Source of the DNA: an uncultured Bacteroides sp.
Lineage (GTDB): Bacteria > Bacteroidota > Bacteroidia > Bacteroidales > Bacteroidaceae
Length of the DNA: 9,606 nucleotides
Assembly: GCA_934716785.1 (NCBI GenBank)
Contig: CAKUYM010000159.1
Coordinates: 1 to 9,606, forward strand
Direction: 5' to 3'
The notes beneath the pieces are model-generated. The model made no database searches and was not told the DNA's origin. It saw nothing but the letters and a program-made list of their open reading frames with translations. Both the position numbers and the translations under genes were made by a program. Each line of letters begins with the position of its first letter. Position 1 is the stretch's first letter. Below are positions 1 through 4,958 of the stretch, piece after piece.

Positions 1-113
1 CGTGTACAGTCTATTACTATACTTCTCTTTACGATGGTCTTAGAACCGTCTTTAGATGGTATCTGCTGCGAGGGATAGATATAAAGAATCTTTCCTGTAA
101 GTTGATTTGCCAT
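1..113 (-). CDS. DUF3127-like protein, N-terminal part (cut by window edge)
   Basis: The complement from 113 reads MANQLTGKILYIYPSQQIPS and continues open to the window edge, about 37 residues in all. The opening (short leader, LTGKI, then a beta-strand-rich stretch with basic residues and a VIDC strand) resembles the start of DUF3127 proteins, small proteins common in Bacteroidales phages that are thought to be OB-fold/SSB-like. Its ATG begins one base after the TGA of the exonuclease gene, so the two are probably translationally coupled. Position after an annealase and an exonuclease fits a single-strand DNA-binding or accessory recombination role, but that is inference. The C-terminal part is not visible, so the family call is moderate. 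Confidence 0.6.
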   Translation of the reverse strand, partial: MANQLTGKILYIYPSQQIPSKDGSKTIVKRSIVIDCT

Positions 114-114
114 A

Positions 115-1008
115 TCAATTTATTTTTAATGTTACATTTCCAACAACTGGGGATTCCTTTAGATATTTGTCGTAAACCCCCGGATAATCTTTTTCAAACG
201 CTTCTTTATTAAAAAACTTACGAATGCTATCTTTCTTTCTGATAAACTGTAAGGATTCTCCTTGCCAGTTATACACTCCCGCTTTCACCATTTCCTTCAT
301 TACACCTTCCATGAGCTCTTTCTTTTTGTTAGCCCAATACTTTGCCTGTTCATCGATCTCGATAATAGACTCCTCTATTGCCTTGTATGTATCCGGCATA
401 TTCAAATCTTTGGGTTTGATGTACGGAGTAATGAATTGTTCGCCATTTATTTCGCATTCCAGCAACCGGATAATTGTTTCGTCCGGTATTCGTTCAACCT
501 CTACCAATTCCGCAATGTGCCCTCTAAGCCATATACCCAATAATCCTTTTACTTTCAGTCCAGGATTGTTCAACTCAAAGAAATAAGCGTAAATGGATAG
601 TTGCCATTTAAGATATTCTTTATCCATTTTATAAGTGGTTTTAATGTCGCCTAAAAGGTAATCCTCTCCGTCCTTATAAACTTTGTCTATACAAGATGCA
701 AAGTGCTTGTTGTCGCTCACTAAATATTCTGAACACACATACGATAATCCGTGTATAAGTTTTAGCTCCAGATAGTTTTGAGCTTCCTCTACCCCCATGT
801 CACACCCTATGTCATCCAATGTTTGGCACACCTCATGAATGAAACGCCCTTTTTCTGCGGCCTTTTCGAGAACCTCCTTGGGAATATTGTTGTATTTATC
901 CGGAAATAATTGTCTGTTAATCATTCCTGTGATACCCGATAGGCTCACACCGTTCAGCGAATAGGTGTGAGCTTCGGAGTCAAATATAACATCAGATTTA
1001 TCCAGCAT
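115..1008 (-). CDS. PD-(D/E)XK exonuclease of the RecB/Cas4-like type (phage recombination exonuclease)
   Basis: This 297-aa protein is predicted to be a cytosolic Mg-dependent DNA exonuclease that makes single strands for the annealase encoded just upstream. Motifs seen in order: GRFIHE at residues 54-59 (the RecB-like helix with His58), Asp108 in ASCIDKVY, the catalytic GDIKTTY at 120-126 (Asp121 and Lys123), and a QLSIYAYFFE helix at 136-145 matching the conserved Q...Y motif. The C-terminal third is helical and charged with no recognised domain. The ATG at 1008 lies inside the end of the annealase gene (11-base overlap), which supports this start and a shared transcript. Annealase-exonuclease pairs are the standard phage recombination module (Red, RecET and similar). 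The nuclease fold is a confident call; the exact subfamily is not. Confidence 0.85.
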   Translation of the reverse strand: MLDKSDVIFDSEAHTYSLNGVSLSGITGMINRQLFPDKYNNIPKEVLEKAAEKGRFIHEVCQTLDDIGCDMGVEEAQNYLELKLIHGLSYVCSEYLVSDNKHFASCIDKVYKDGEDYLLGDIKTTYKMDKEYLKWQLSIYAYFFELNNPGLKVKGLLGIWLRGHIAELVEVERIPDETIIRLLECEINGEQFITPYIKPKDLNMPDTYKAIEESIIEIDEQAKYWANKKKELMEGVMKEMVKAGVYNWQGESLQFIRKKDSIRKFFNKEAFEKDYPGVYDKYLKESPVVGNVTLKIN

Positions 1009-1690
1009 CTTTAATTATATTTACTTTGTTATTAACCGCTTTGATAAAAATCTCATTCTTACCTAATACCGCCCTGTAGTTATCGCAAATCTGCTTTATT
1101 GTCTCAATGGATTGCGCTGCGTTCACCTCTTGGAGAGCCATCGCCAACGTGTCCGTTTGCTCGGATTTTTGCGATTCGGTTTTCGGCTTTATCACCTTAC
1201 CCATCTCATATCGTTTGTTACCTTTGTTGTCAACAATAACAAGCGATGTTATCTCACGCTTATCATTATATCCGATAGACTGTACCTTGAATGTGGTTTT
1301 TATTTTACCATTTGCATTCAAGTCGTCTTTTGTTATATTTACCCAAATGAAAGGTGCGGTATACAGTTCCCTTCCTATGCCGAAATTGAAACAAGCTCTT
1401 TTAAACGAATCGGATGCTTGTCCTTTTTCCTTTTCGGTATAGCTTTCCGTGCCGACATCCTGCTTCGTTATCCACATTTTCTTTTCATTGTCCCAAACAG
1501 ACACATTGCAATATAGGTTTCCATCTATCACCTCGTGGCTTCTCGTCCAGTTCATTGAACCGAATGTTTCATCAAGAAGTCTCATGTCACATCTTGCGTC
1601 CTTATACAGTAATAAGGAGCATCCTGATTGCGTGACAGTCGCTATGCGGGCGTCTATTTCGTCAGCGTTTAATAACCTTATTTCTTTCAT
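998..1690 (-). CDS. Rad52/22-family single-strand annealing protein (Sak-like)
   Basis: This 230-aa protein is expected to form rings on single-stranded DNA and anneal complementary strands during phage recombination and repair. The N-terminal 115 residues hold the Rad52/Sak core. Diagnostic pieces are the WTRSHEVIDGNLYCNVSVWD region (48-67) and the block DVGTES at 78-83 followed by EKEKGQASDSFKRACFNFGI (86-105) and GRELY, which is typical of Rad52/22 proteins in temperate phages. Residues 120-230 are a less conserved basic, helical tail, as is usual in this family. It starts with ATG at 1690, is 11 bases downstream of the winged-HTH gene's stop, and overlaps the exonuclease start by 11 bases. 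Confident family call. Confidence 0.88.
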   Translation of the reverse strand: MKEIRLLNADEIDARIATVTQSGCSLLLYKDARCDMRLLDETFGSMNWTRSHEVIDGNLYCNVSVWDNEKKMWITKQDVGTESYTEKEKGQASDSFKRACFNFGIGRELYTAPFIWVNITKDDLNANGKIKTTFKVQSIGYNDKREITSLVIVDNKGNKRYEMGKVIKPKTESQKSEQTDTLAMALQEVNAAQSIETIKQICDNYRAVLGKNEIFIKAVNNKVNIIKDAG

Positions 1691-1701
1691 GATCGTAAAT
1701 T

Positions 1702-1987
1702 TTAAAGGGTTAATCTAATTGTTTCTTTTGCCATTATTCCGCTGATATTCGCCAGTGATAAGGCTTGTTTGATTTCTGTTTTCGAGTAATAAAGAGGTGA
1801 ATTTCGTCCTTCTCCTTTTCGAATTGGCTTGATTATTTCCTTATGTACGAGAACATTAAACCGTTTAAGGTCAATTTTCATCATCTTTAGCCATTTTTTC
1901 ACCTCACTCAACCGGATAAAATCTTGCGATGGCTCATAAGCCTTGATAACTGTCTATCATAATGGATTGAATCTCTTCTATATTCAT
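1702..1987 (-). pseudogene. Small winged-helix (excisionase/MerR-like) protein interrupted by a +1 frameshift
   Basis: The ATG at 1987 overlaps the upstream TGA as ATGA, the coupling used elsewhere in this operon, and opens MNIEEIQSIMIDSYQGL before a TGA at 1936-1934. In the +1 frame the sequence continues without a break: EPSQDFIRLSEVKKWLKMM, then a wing-like region and LYYSKTEIKQALSLANIS, ending at 1702. Together they would make a protein of about 90 aa of HTH_17/MerR-like pattern (helix-turn-helix, short wing, Y-x-x-x-E-I helix), like small phage DNA-binding or excisionase proteins. The downstream frame has no ATG. Only TTG at 1911 or GTG at 1902 could start it, and both would drop the coupled start. 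So it is either a one-base insertion, a recoding site or a sequencing error. The family call is a pattern judgement. Confidence 0.55.
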
Positions 1988-2352
1988 TCTATCCTCCTTA
2001 CTCTAACTCTGTCAATAGTTTCTATTTTCGTTTTTCTTGTCCTTTTCATATCGCTCTGTTCGTGATAGAGGGATAGTCCAAAGACACACAGTAGGAGACA
2101 GGCAAAAGCAGAACGCATAGCCGGTGAAAAATCAAATGTATATTCAATGCCGGATAAACGCTCATAGAACTTTTTGCATAACTGCCTGCCGTTTTTCACA
2201 TCAAGGATTTGGAAAGCCTTCTGTAACTGGTTGTTTATTGTACTGAACGCCCTGCATTTGGCTTCTGCTATTTCTTCCTTTTCCATTCCTGATATAAACA
2301 TCTGTGCGGTTATCTCGCACTCAGGTGTCAGTTCGGTTAGTACTCTTTTCAT
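1984..2352 (-). CDS. LuxR/GerE-type HTH protein with a C-terminal membrane segment
   Basis: The 122-aa product opens with LTPECEITAQMFISGMEKEE (residues 8-27), then IAEAKCRAFSTINNQLQKAF and ILDVKNGRQL. This matches the four-helix GerE/LuxR DNA-binding pattern (LTxxE...G.s..EIA......TV..hl..i..KL.vkn). Residues about 79-96 (MRSAFACLLLCVFGLSLY) form a hydrophobic helix followed by an Arg/Lys-rich tail, which suggests one membrane span with the basic end in the cytoplasm. No receiver or ligand domain is present. Small HTH proteins of this build recur in Bacteroidales phages, though their role is not established to my knowledge. The stop overlaps the next gene's ATG by four bases. The HTH call is moderately confident. 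The membrane segment is clear in the sequence. Confidence 0.65.
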   Translation of the reverse strand: MKRVLTELTPECEITAQMFISGMEKEEIAEAKCRAFSTINNQLQKAFQILDVKNGRQLCKKFYERLSGIEYTFDFSPAMRSAFACLLLCVFGLSLYHEQSDMKRTRKTKIETIDRVRVRRIE

Positions 2353-2370
2353 AATCGTGTAAGAAAAATA

Positions 2371-2592
2371 CTACCCTTGCATATTATTGATAATATACAT
2401 TGAGCCAGTGTACTTGTTTTTGGAGATAGTATAAGCCGGTTTACCACCTGGAACCACGATGCCTTTATTTTTCAATTCCTTATTTATATCATGGGCTTCT
2501 TGCCTGTAACCCGTAACATCAACTTCTGACAATGGGATAATCTTTTGTTTACCCGGTTTTACTTTTAAGATTGTTTCTCTGATTGTTGCCAT
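2371..2592 (-). CDS. Small conserved-looking phage protein of unknown function (73 aa)
   Basis: I do not recognise a family. The product starts MATIRETILKVKPGKQKIIP, has a mixed charged centre with QEAHDINKELKNKG (a helix) and ends in an alternating pattern (PAYTISKNKYTGSMYIINN) that suggests two beta strands. The helix followed by a short hairpin resembles small DNA-binding or nucleoprotein folds, but nothing diagnostic is visible. It has a good ATG at 2592 and lies 18 bases upstream of the LuxR-type gene in the same direction, so it is probably part of the early operon. There is no signal peptide or membrane segment. Confidence 0.6.
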   Translation of the reverse strand: MATIRETILKVKPGKQKIIPLSEVDVTGYRQEAHDINKELKNKGIVVPGGKPAYTISKNKYTGSMYIINNMQG

Positions 2593-2620
2593 AAGATTAA
2601 AATTTAAATTAATGAACAGT

Positions 2621-2686
2621 GGAAGTTGGCGGATTCGAACCGGCAGTCTCCTCGAATGAGTTGTGTTACCATTACACCGAACTTCC
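2621..2686 (-). tRNA. tRNA-like sequence, shortened and degenerate (anticodon unclear)
   Basis: On the minus strand a perfect 7-bp acceptor stem (GGAAGTT with AACTTCC) encloses a D-arm (GTGT-AATGGTA-ACAC) and a T-arm with the canonical loop TTCGAAT, whose stem GCCGG/CCGCC has one mismatch. The anticodon part is abnormal: only CTC-ATTCGAG-GAG pairs well, giving a possible UCG (Arg) anticodon, and there is almost no variable loop. The total is 66 nt instead of about 72. CCA is not encoded. The D-arm text GGTGTAATGGTAACAC is tRNA-Gln-like. It may be a decayed phage tRNA, a tRNA mimic or a processing signal in the early transcript. A working tRNA is doubtful. Confidence 0.5.
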
Positions 2687-2770
2687 TTAATAAAATAAGA
2701 AGGTGCACTATCTTCACAGACGGTACACCCAGTACAAACACAAAATAAAACACGACAAAACTACTATGTT

Positions 2771-2843
2771 CCTGAATCCGCCCGGTTGGTTTCCCTTACT
2801 CACAGTACTGATTTATCGCAGGAGCCTTACACCGGATTATAGG
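2771..2843. repeat. Inverted repeat between the tRNA-like sequence and the small membrane-protein gene
   Basis: CCT-AATCCG at 2771-2780 is complementary to CGGATT-AGG at 2833-2843, so the transcript could fold into a 9-bp stem with a small bulge around about 52 bases. An 8-bp palindrome CAGTACTG lies inside. The 2687-2868 interval has no convincing gene on either strand. This may be a leader or processing structure for the small RNA downstream, or chance. Confidence 0.3.
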
Positions 2844-2868
2844 TCTACCTTTTTGCGGATACAGAATT

Positions 2869-3048
2869 TTACTTGCCAAATATTTCATCTATTTCTATCT
2901 CAAGTTTTTTGTGATTTTTGCTCATGTAAACACTATCAAGTGCAAATACCGCAAATGCGATCCAAAAGACAGGGTTAAGATTCAAACAGGTGATAGCCAT
3001 CGTTACAAACGATATGCACCATACAAATGCTAAAAGTAATACTTTCAT
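2869..3048 (-). CDS. Small integral membrane protein (59 aa)
   Basis: The complement from the ATG at 3048 gives MKVLLLAFVWCISFVTMAIT, then a second hydrophobic stretch NPVFWIAFAVFALDSVYM and a charged tail KNHKKLEIEIDEIFGK, ending at TAA 2871-2869. There are two predicted membrane helices (about 3-21 and 26-43), separated by a short CLNLN turn, with a cytoplasmic-looking acidic/basic tail. I recognise no family. The short length, tight hydrophobic pattern and position in the leftward operon make it a credible phage early protein; small two-helix proteins in such operons can act on the host membrane or in exclusion, but nothing here proves a role. Confidence 0.65.
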   Translation of the reverse strand: MKVLLLAFVWCISFVTMAITCLNLNPVFWIAFAVFALDSVYMSKNHKKLEIEIDEIFGK

Positions 3049-3060
3049 GATAATTATATA

Positions 3061-3218
3061 TTAGTTAGTGCCCCCGATACCTTTTACGGATTCTACCACG
3101 TATCGAGACGTGAAGGGCTTATTTAGACCTGTTAGCGTAGCAGTCGCCTTGATTCTGCTATGCTTACTGATAAAGACATTTTCAGACTAACAGTAAATTT
3201 CGTTTCAAGTAATATAGC
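3061..3218 (-). pseudogene. Small gene remnant split by a one-base deletion in an A run
   Basis: Two abutting minus-strand frames read as one protein if one A is added to the AAAA at 3182-3179. The upstream frame gives LLETKFTVSLK and the downstream frame gives NVFISKHSRIKATATLTG, followed by a further 23 residues ending in VKGIGGTN at TAA 3063-3061. The composition (alternating hydrophobic strands, no low-complexity sequence) looks protein-like, but there is no ATG in either frame, and the upstream frame is closed by TAG at 3221-3219. I recognise no family. It is best read as a decayed small phage gene. It also overlaps strong hairpins (3075-3105, 3129-3193), so a non-coding structured RNA is an alternative. 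Confidence 0.35.
3129..3193. other. Three-way-junction-like structured segment
   Basis: An outer stem CTGTT/AACAG (3129-3133 with 3189-3193) encloses a 10-bp arm AGCGTAGCAG/CTGCTATGCT (3134-3143 with 3155-3164, one G-T pair) and a short arm CTGA/TCAG (3167-3170 with 3182-3185). Stacked pairings in series are unusual for spacer DNA. Upstream, CGATAC/GTATCG (3075-3080 with 3100-3105) and CACGT/ACGTG (3097-3101 with 3108-3112) are mutually exclusive alternatives. This may be a structured RNA on either strand or a recombination/packaging site. It matches no family I know. Confidence 0.35.
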
Positions 3219-3228
3219 CTACCACCGT

Positions 3229-3326
3229 TCACCGCATTTCTGCTATGATGGCTTCTATATCTCATTATCTTTAGTTGTCCTTAACGGCTTATGAATTACA
3301 CCGTAAAGGCTTTTACAATATGTCAA
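3229..3326 (-). pseudogene. Possible second small gene remnant, frame broken near 3250
   Basis: From a TTG at 3326 the minus strand reads MTYCKSLYGVIHKPLRTTKD-NEI and stops at 3257-3255. Shifting frame by one base near AATGAGATA continues as DIEAIIAEMR to a TGA at 3231-3229. The joined text looks coding, but the start is weak and the stretch also contains a 9-bp imperfect inverted repeat (CCTTAACGG at 3279-3287 and CCGTAAAGG at 3301-3309). I give this low weight. It could be the 3' part of a gene destroyed by small indels or simply a structured spacer. Confidence 0.22.
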
Positions 3327-3343
3327 AGAGCTTAATCAATAGT

Positions 3344-3377
3344 GCCCGTGTAGAATATTCTCTACGTCTGCACGGGC
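3344..3377. other. Double-arm hairpin downstream of the 82-aa gene
   Basis: GCCCGTG (3344-3350) pairs with CACGGGC (3371-3377), and inside it GTAGA pairs with TCTAC around an ATATTC loop. No T run follows on either strand, so it is not a standard intrinsic terminator. It lies 30 bases after the stop of the leftward gene and could slow, process or stabilise the early transcript. A 20-codon ATG frame on the minus strand (3397 to 3335, MIIPSTTARADVENILHGHY) runs through it and may be chance. Confidence 0.4.
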
Positions 3378-3406
3378 TGTCGTGCTCGGTATAATCATGT
3401 AAGATT

Positions 3407-3655
3407 CTACGCGTATCTGCTTAAACCTTGAATCAAACAAAGTGTGTCATAATCCATGTCGTTATCTTCACCTGTATCTGGCTTTAAAATTGCTTCATAG
3501 GTATCAATCTCTTCTTTGATAACTTCTATAATGTCAGCCTTGCAATCTACGTTGTAAACCCTACAGGCTGTTTCTTCATCCATGTTCTGAACATTATCCA
3601 GATCTCTGTATAAGGCATCCAAGCCTTGTTCAATCTCGTAACGTGTCATAATCAT
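3407..3655 (-). CDS. Acidic 82-aa phage early protein, function unknown
   Basis: The product MIMTRYEIEQGLDALYRDLD is followed by an acidic helical middle (MDEETACRVYNVDCKADIIE, then VIKEEIDTYEAIL) and ends with DYDTLCLIQGLSRYA. No catalytic motif, membrane segment or signal is visible. Strong acidity and helicity are common among small phage early proteins that bind host factors, but that is only a hint. The ATG at 3655 overlaps the stop of the SH3-barrel gene as ATGA, which fixes the start at the first Met and shows the pair is co-translated. I do not recognise the family. Confidence 0.65.
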   Translation of the reverse strand: MIMTRYEIEQGLDALYRDLDNVQNMDEETACRVYNVDCKADIIEVIKEEIDTYEAILKPDTGEDNDMDYDTLCLIQGLSRYA

Positions 3656-3984
3656 GCAATTCTTAAAAGGTTAGCTTTTTTGAAACATCTGAACTCTTGG
3701 CGTTCTGTATCAAAGTAGGTTTGAACAGTGTCATTCTTAGCTCTTTTATCAGTGCCAGTAATGGCAGGCATCAACTTCTCATTTAAAGTGCCGTAGGCTT
3801 CTCTTACAGAACCGTCTACTTTTTGAAAGTAGAACTTCACAATCTTGCTTTTCATTTGAGCTTTGAGTTTCATATTTGCCCATGCGCATTTTAATGCTGC
3901 GCTCATTGAAAAACCGTTTCTTTTCACAAAAGACCATGCCATTTGCATAACCTCTTTCATCTGATTTTTAAAATTCGTGCTCAT
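3652..3984 (-). CDS. SH3-beta-barrel-fold protein (DUF2693-like)
   Basis: This 110-aa protein carries the pattern of the Bacteroidales DUF2693/SH3-barrel family. A first helix with MAWSFVKRNGFSMSAALKCA (15-34) is followed by WANMKLKAQM, then a small beta-barrel part FYFQKVDGSVREAYGTLNEK, a PAITG turn, VQTYFDTERQEFRCFKKANL and a short end. The YFDT...FRCF ending is characteristic. Such proteins are abundant in conjugative elements and phages of this order. Their molecular function is not established; a nucleic-acid or regulatory role is a guess. It is the first gene of the leftward operon, directly downstream of the switch region, with an ATG at 3984. Confidence 0.75.
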   Translation of the reverse strand: MSTNFKNQMKEVMQMAWSFVKRNGFSMSAALKCAWANMKLKAQMKSKIVKFYFQKVDGSVREAYGTLNEKLMPAITGTDKRAKNDTVQTYFDTERQEFRCFKKANLLRIA

Positions 3985-4038
3985 AATCGTGTATTTTAAT
4001 ATGTTTATACTATTGTTTTAGACCTTAAAAATGCCTTT

Positions 4039-4081
4039 CTTTGCAAAAGTGATTAGGTTATCACTGTTTGATGATGCAAAG
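4039..4081. repeat. Nested inverted repeats in the early leader region
   Basis: CTTTGCA (4039-4045) and TGCAAAG (4075-4081) form an outer inverted repeat, and AGTGAT (4048-4053) and ATCACT (4060-4065) an inner one. The pair sits just downstream of the predicted leftward start and overlaps the -7 box. It may be a second regulator-binding site (for example Cro-like) or a leader hairpin in the early transcript. Confidence 0.45.
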
Positions 4082-4084
4082 ATA
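4077..4084 (-). promoter_or_regulatory. Leftward early promoter, -7 box TATCTTTG
   Basis: On the minus strand TATCTTTG matches the Bacteroides -7 consensus TAnnTTTG exactly. It would start transcription near 4070, about 85 bases before the first early gene. No clear TTTG -33 box is visible at the expected 19-21 base distance, and that position is filled by the TATCGC repeats, as expected of a repressed promoter. Confidence 0.5.
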
Positions 4085-4090
4085 TTATGT

Positions 4091-4129
4091 TATCGCAATA
4101 TATCGCTATTTTATCGCAATAAATATCGC
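4091..4129. promoter_or_regulatory. Operator array: four direct TATCGC repeats
   Basis: TATCGC occurs at 4091, 4101, 4112 and 4124, all in the same orientation at 10-12 base steps (one helical turn), each followed by A/T-rich bases. The array lies upstream of the leftward -7 box and 25-60 bases before the repressor ATG, so one protein bound here could shut the early operon and adjust its own gene. This is the likely CI operator. Confidence 0.6.
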
Positions 4130-4153
4130 TATATTAACAATGTTTAACAATAT

Positions 4154-4825
4154 ATGAATAGACTAAATATTGCAAAACTGCGTAAGTCTCTGAAAATGAA
4201 TCAAGAGGCATTTAGAAAAGAAGTAGGTATTTCTCAGTCATATCTATCTGAACTTGAAACTGGAAAGAAGAATCTTACAGAAGATCTATATAATAGCATT
4301 GTTGAGAGATTTGGACGAAATATCATTATACCTTTCTTAGAATTTGATTGCGATAATATCGCTTCTGATATACCACATTTAGACTGTGACAATAAAAATG
4401 CCATACCATTATTTGAATTAGAAGCAGCTTCTTGTGGAATGCCTTCAGGGTTTGAAATAGCGATAGAAGCCAATAAATGCGATAGATATATTATCCCAGA
4501 TTTAGCTGGATGTGATTTTACGATAAGAACACGTGGGCGAAGTATGATAAATAGGAAACATCCTGAAAGAAGTATTCCTGAACGTTCTATCGTTGGATGT
4601 AGGATTTGGAAAAGTAGATCTCATGTGAGATGGGGAGAAGTATATGCCTTGGCAACTCCTGATGGTGTGATTATAAAGAAAGTAATGCCTTCGGAGAAAG
4701 AAGGGTATATAAAATGTGTTTCTTTCAATGAAGAAGAAGGATTTATACCGTATGAACTTCCCGCTAATGAGATTCAGGATTGGGCTATAGTAGTAGGAGT
4801 GGTCAATGTAACGAATTGGGTATAA
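4154..4825 (+). CDS. CI/LexA-like phage repressor (XRE HTH plus S24 peptidase domain)
   Basis: The 223-aa protein has an XRE helix-turn-helix at about residues 5-53 (IAKLRKSLKMNQEAFRKEVG, then ISQSYLSELETGKKN) and an S24/LexA-type self-cleavage domain at about 85-220. A likely cleavage site is Cys94-Gly95 in AASCGMPSG; Cys-Gly sites occur in UmuD and P22 C2. The nucleophile is Ser130 in GRSMI (usually GDSM) and the general base is Lys175 or Lys176 in GVIIKKV. By family it should bind the TATCGC sites and hold the lysogenic state until RecA-dependent cleavage after DNA damage. It is divergent from the early operon, so the layout is a typical lysis/lysogeny switch. The Asp-to-Arg change in GRSM is a minor oddity. 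Confidence 0.88.
   Translation: MNRLNIAKLRKSLKMNQEAFRKEVGISQSYLSELETGKKNLTEDLYNSIVERFGRNIIIPFLEFDCDNIASDIPHLDCDNKNAIPLFELEAASCGMPSGFEIAIEANKCDRYIIPDLAGCDFTIRTRGRSMINRKHPERSIPERSIVGCRIWKSRSHVRWGEVYALATPDGVIIKKVMPSEKEGYIKCVSFNEEEGFIPYELPANEIQDWAIVVGVVNVTNWV
4350..4362. promoter_or_regulatory. Intragenic palindrome GCGATA-A-TATCGC in the repressor gene
   Basis: A perfect 13-bp palindrome built from two copies of the operator half-site lies about 200 bases inside the repressor gene. Single GCGATA half-sites follow at 4460 and 4479. It may be an extra repressor site (looping or roadblock) or chance in an AT-rich gene. Confidence 0.35.
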
Positions 4826-4886
4826 GATGGAATTCAACCAATATACATGGAATCTATAGTTTTTAATAGTATTTTAGGAAATCATT

Positions 4887-4910
4887 TCCGCTGAAAATCC
4901 TTCGAGCGGA
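4887..4910. repeat. Short inverted repeat between repressor and ATPase genes
   Basis: TCCGCT (4887-4892) and AGCGGA (4905-4910) could form a 6-bp hairpin with a 12-base loop, and AGCGGA recurs at 4922. There is no T run. It could be a weak stop or a boundary left by insertion of the ATPase/lipoprotein pair. The rest of the 133-base gap has no gene. Confidence 0.3.
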
Positions 4911-4958
4911 CAGAATAATAAAGCGGAAGCAATAAGTTTATCATTAAATTATAATATT

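Noticed and set aside
224..586. Plus-strand open frame of 120 codons opposite the exonuclease
   Set aside because: It is antisense to a gene with clear nuclease motifs and has a Ser/Phe/Ile-rich composition typical of a mirror frame.
1107..1516. Two plus-strand open frames opposite the annealase
   Set aside because: They lie fully antisense to a confident Rad52-family gene and show no family pattern.
2703..2978. Plus-strand 91-codon frame after the tRNA-like sequence
   Set aside because: It overlaps the antisense of the small membrane-protein gene, and its text has no recognisable domain.
4091..4129. TATCGC repeats as a CRISPR array
   Set aside because: The repeats are 6 bases with 4-6 base gaps, far too short for repeat-spacer units, and they lie in a promoter.
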